DNA from: DATKCA01 sp035544675
GTDB taxonomy: Bacteria; Acidobacteriota; Thermoanaerobaculia; Gp7-AA8
DNA length: 28,480 nt
Assembly (NCBI GenBank): GCA_035544675.1
Contig: DATKCA010000155.1
Coordinates: 1-28,480, forward strand
Direction: 5' to 3'
Part shown: piece after piece, positions 26,550 through 28,480 of the stretch
Position numbering within the stretch: position 1 is the first letter of the stretch
How the letters are laid out: each line of letters begins with the position of its first letter
Notes under the pieces: generated by a model
The model's database searches: none
Seen by the model: only the letters and a program-made list of their open reading frames with translations
Told to the model about the DNA's origin: nothing
Translations under genes and position numbers: made by a program

Positions 26550-27382
26550 GCGGGACGCCTCGCTAATTGCCGGATCACATCTACATTGTGATGGAAGTCC
26601 GCAACGGCTGTCGATGGAAGGCTGCTCCGCATGTCGATCTTCTTCTTGCGCGCGCCGATACCGGTTTCGAGATCGTATCGTTCGCCGAACTGTGCGGAGA
26701 CGTAGGCGGTCGACGAGTCGTTGCTGACGACGAAGCGGTGCTGCGCCTGCACGCGCAGCTCGATTGCGTCGACGATTCCTAACAGATGAACGGGCTTGCG
26801 ATCGAGGCCCTCGCGTACCAACTGCTGGACAGCGGCGATGCGCCGCCGCATCATCAACTCGTACACGCCTTCGTCCTCACGTGGCGCCGCACCCGGTACG
26901 TCGAAGGTCATATCGTACGGAATACCGATCAGTGTTACGGTCGGCAGCTCGTCGTGGAGGATCCGATAGCAGGCCAGCCACTCCTCCCAGCCCTTACCGT
27001 GTGCTACACCGAGAATCGACGTTTGCAGCGGAAGACGAAGCTGCGGCAGATGGCCGATGAACTCCCGTGTTAGCTCGATCGTTCCCCAACCGTCTCCGAG
27101 CCGCTCCGGGGGTGTTACGAAGGTGGGTGCGACATGCCGAACGGCCTCGACCAGCCCCTGTTCGTCGAACGAATGTCCCAGCTCCATGATGCCGTTGTCG
27201 AGGATCACCGTTCGCCCCGATGCGGCAGCGCGCGCAAAGTACTCGCGATAGCCAGGGTCAGACAGGCACAGGTGCGCGAATGCGAGATCAAGATCGCCCA
27301 GCGAGGAGCAGCGTGGCGTATCACGTACCGAGGCGATCAGCGCCAACGTTATGCGATCATGGCGGAACCTCGGTCGATTCAT
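26546..27382 (-). CDS. TGT/DpdA-like TIM-barrel protein (predicted base-exchange or related enzyme)
   Basis: 278 residues; first gene of the accessory operon. The sequence alternates strands and helices like a TIM barrel. VILDNGIMELG (residues 59-69, D62) resembles the LDNGAFELG-type motif of phage-encoded TGT-like/DpdA proteins, where the Asp corresponds to a catalytic Asp of tRNA-guanine transglycosylase. LLGIVDAIEL and VVSNDSSTAYV (D222) resemble the second active-site region. Other barrel strands are TFVTPPERLGD, TSILGVAHG and TLIGIPYDM. It lacks the C-terminal Cys3-His zinc site of queuine TGT. The family assignment is by motif memory only. No clear SD precedes the ATG at 27382. Confidence 0.55.
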   Translation of the reverse strand: MNRPRFRHDRITLALIASVRDTPRCSSLGDLDLAFAHLCLSDPGYREYFARAAASGRTVILDNGIMELGHSFDEQGLVEAVRHVAPTFVTPPERLGDGWGTIELTREFIGHLPQLRLPLQTSILGVAHGKGWEEWLACYRILHDELPTVTLIGIPYDMTFDVPGAAPREDEGVYELMMRRRIAAVQQLVREGLDRKPVHLLGIVDAIELRVQAQHRFVVSNDSSTAYVSAQFGERYDLETGIGARKKKIDMRSSLPSTAVADFHHNVDVIRQLARRPA

Positions 27383-27494
27383 GGGATTTCGAATTCTACT
27401 CTTGGTACCGCGACATGCGGCCGTGTTCGGAAACGCGATGCTGACGTACGATCGCTGACCCGACGCTGCGATACGACGAGGTAGTGGCCAGTGA

Positions 27495-27824
27495 ACTCAG
27501 CCAGTTGGATCAGTTATCGACGCACTCTCTGACTTCGTAGGCGAAGCGCGACGGGGGCGCTCGAAGTGGCGCGATGCATGGCCGCAGATCAAGGAGATTT
27601 CTGCGGGCTTTCGCGGGACTCGATATCCCACGCGCGAGGAACACACGCAGGCGTGGACGCGGTTCCAAAACCTCGTGGAGGAAGTCAAGGCCGCACAACA
27701 GTACCTACGGGGTCGCGCAGCTGGTGTACGCCGCGCGCCTGCGCCGGGTGTGGTAAGACGTCACGGTGGCTGGTTCGAAGAGCTTCGATGTCCCGTCGGT
27801 GCTGGCATGGCTGAAGAGGCATAG
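27495..27824 (+). pseudogene. Coding-like fragment, possibly a DUF349-like remnant
   Basis: One plus-strand frame is open from a TGA (27492-27494) to a TAG (27822-27824) but has no useful start codon. Its first 70 codons read like protein, for example KWRDAWPQIKEISAGFRGTR and EEHTQAWTRFQNLVEEVKAA, a charged helical segment. The Trp-x-x-Phe spacing is vaguely like DUF349 repeats. After about 27705 the coding character fades. This fills most of the otherwise empty 383-bp gap between the accessory operon and the alkD-like gene; in 27383-27494 I see nothing definite. It may be the worn 3' end of a lost gene. Confidence 0.3.
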
Positions 27825-28467
27825 CAGCAAGGCCACGCGGCAGGGCATGGCCCGCTATGCCATCCCTTCGGACCACGCGTACGGTGTGGCAATGAAGGAC
27901 ATCAAGGCACTCGGCAAGGCGATCGGGTGCAACCATGCGCTCGCGGCCGCTCTCTGGAAAACGGGCGTGTACGAGGCGCGCATGCTCACGTCATTCATCG
28001 CCGATCCCGAGCAGCTCACGCCCGCGCAGATGGACCGGTGGTGCAAAGACTTCGACAACTGGGCGTTCTGCGACGCGATGAGCTTCAACCTCTTCGACCG
28101 CTCGCCGCACGCCTGGGCGATGGTCGGCCGCTGGAGCCGGAGGCGCAAGGAGTTCGAGAAGCGCACCGCCTTTGCGCTGTTGTGGAGTCTCAGCGTTCAC
28201 GACAAATCGGCGGGCGACGAACGATTCATCGAGGGTCTCCGGCTCATCGAGCGCGAAGCGGCGGACGACCGAAATTTCGTCAAGAAGGCCGTGAACATGG
28301 CGTTGCGCGCGATCGGCAAACGCAATCGCGCGCTGCATGCCGCGGCCCTCGCGGTGGCGCGGCGCCTGGCGGGCTCGAAGGACGCTGCGGCGCGGTGGGT
28401 GGGGAAGGACGCGGTCCGGGAGCTCACCGGTCCCGTCGTGAGGAGGCGGCTCGCGGCTCGAGGCTGA
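27766..28467 (+). CDS. DNA alkylation repair protein, AlkD-like
   Basis: 233 residues from GTG 27766; a stop codon lies 9 nt upstream in frame, and the next Met would remove the first helix. All-helical HEAT-like repeats of the AlkD (DNA_alkylation) family are seen: ALAAALWKTGVYEARMLTSF, MDRWCKDFDNWAFCDAMSF, the FEKRTAFALLWSLS helix and DRNFVKKAVNMALRAIGKRN. W99 and D103 of DNWAFCD match the conserved Trp/Asp in the DNA-binding face. Relatives excise 3-methyladenine and 7-methylguanine without base flipping. The gene stands alone on the plus strand, and no strong SD is visible. Confidence 0.87.
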   Translation: MAGSKSFDVPSVLAWLKRHSSKATRQGMARYAIPSDHAYGVAMKDIKALGKAIGCNHALAAALWKTGVYEARMLTSFIADPEQLTPAQMDRWCKDFDNWAFCDAMSFNLFDRSPHAWAMVGRWSRRRKEFEKRTAFALLWSLSVHDKSAGDERFIEGLRLIEREAADDRNFVKKAVNMALRAIGKRNRALHAAALAVARRLAGSKDAAARWVGKDAVRELTGPVVRRRLAARG

Positions 28468-28480
28468 GTCCGTCCCGGTG

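Noticed and set aside
27700..27765. Possible tRNA-like or second small gene (frame reading GVAQLVYAARLRRVW)
   Set aside because: No acceptor or T-arm pairing can be drawn and the frame is too short to support.

Overview
The window is high-GC bacterial chromosome, most probably from an Acidobacteriota-like organism. This is an inference. It rests on a VWFA-related protein of the type abundant in Acidobacteriota, two secreted paralogues and a C-terminal repeat module of kinds I associate with that phylum, and the mix of housekeeping genes. No phylogenetic marker was tested.

Left part (1-9330), mostly core genes. It begins with the 3' end of a secreted multidomain protein, then tRNA-Thr(CGT) behind a good sigma70-type promoter, and a stand-alone receiver-domain protein. 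Next is the ribosomal cluster rpsF-rpsR-DUF2232/YybS-type membrane protein-rplI, whose leader can fold into an S6:S18-like structure that sequesters the Shine-Dalgarno. A coiled-coil methyltransferase follows, convergent with an SDR-rhomboid pair on the minus strand. Then come ilvE (plus strand, own promoter) and a radC-sirtuin pair (minus strand), with ilvE and radC sharing one 11-bp hairpin that holds both stop codons.

Middle part (9361-21090), mostly envelope and repair genes on the minus strand. It contains two parvulin-type prolyl isomerases (SurA/PrsA-like), mfd, a VWFA-domain exported protein, a Slt70-like lytic transglycosylase and a GNAT acetyltransferase. A plus-strand tandem pair of homologous secreted proteins of unknown function (11498-13533) sits between mfd and the isomerases. 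Two families of short inverted repeats lie between genes: a 28-nt arm pair at 9381-9457, and a 22-nt arm pair abutting the mfd start, with a diverged copy after the recombinase gene.

Right part (21100-28480), accessory in character. A divergent promoter region leads to a Xer-like tyrosine recombinase. Beyond it is a minus-strand operon of very tightly coupled genes (27382 down to 22256): a TGT/DpdA-like TIM-barrel protein, an amidohydrolase, a SerB-like HAD phosphatase, a B12-binding-type radical SAM enzyme, a degenerate APH-like kinase fold and a frameshifted SDR remnant. Four-base ATGA overlaps or gaps of 3-12 nt join them, so they probably act in one pathway. I do not recognise this combination, and it is the best candidate here for an undescribed system. 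A small coding-like fragment and an AlkD-type DNA alkylation repair gene end the window.
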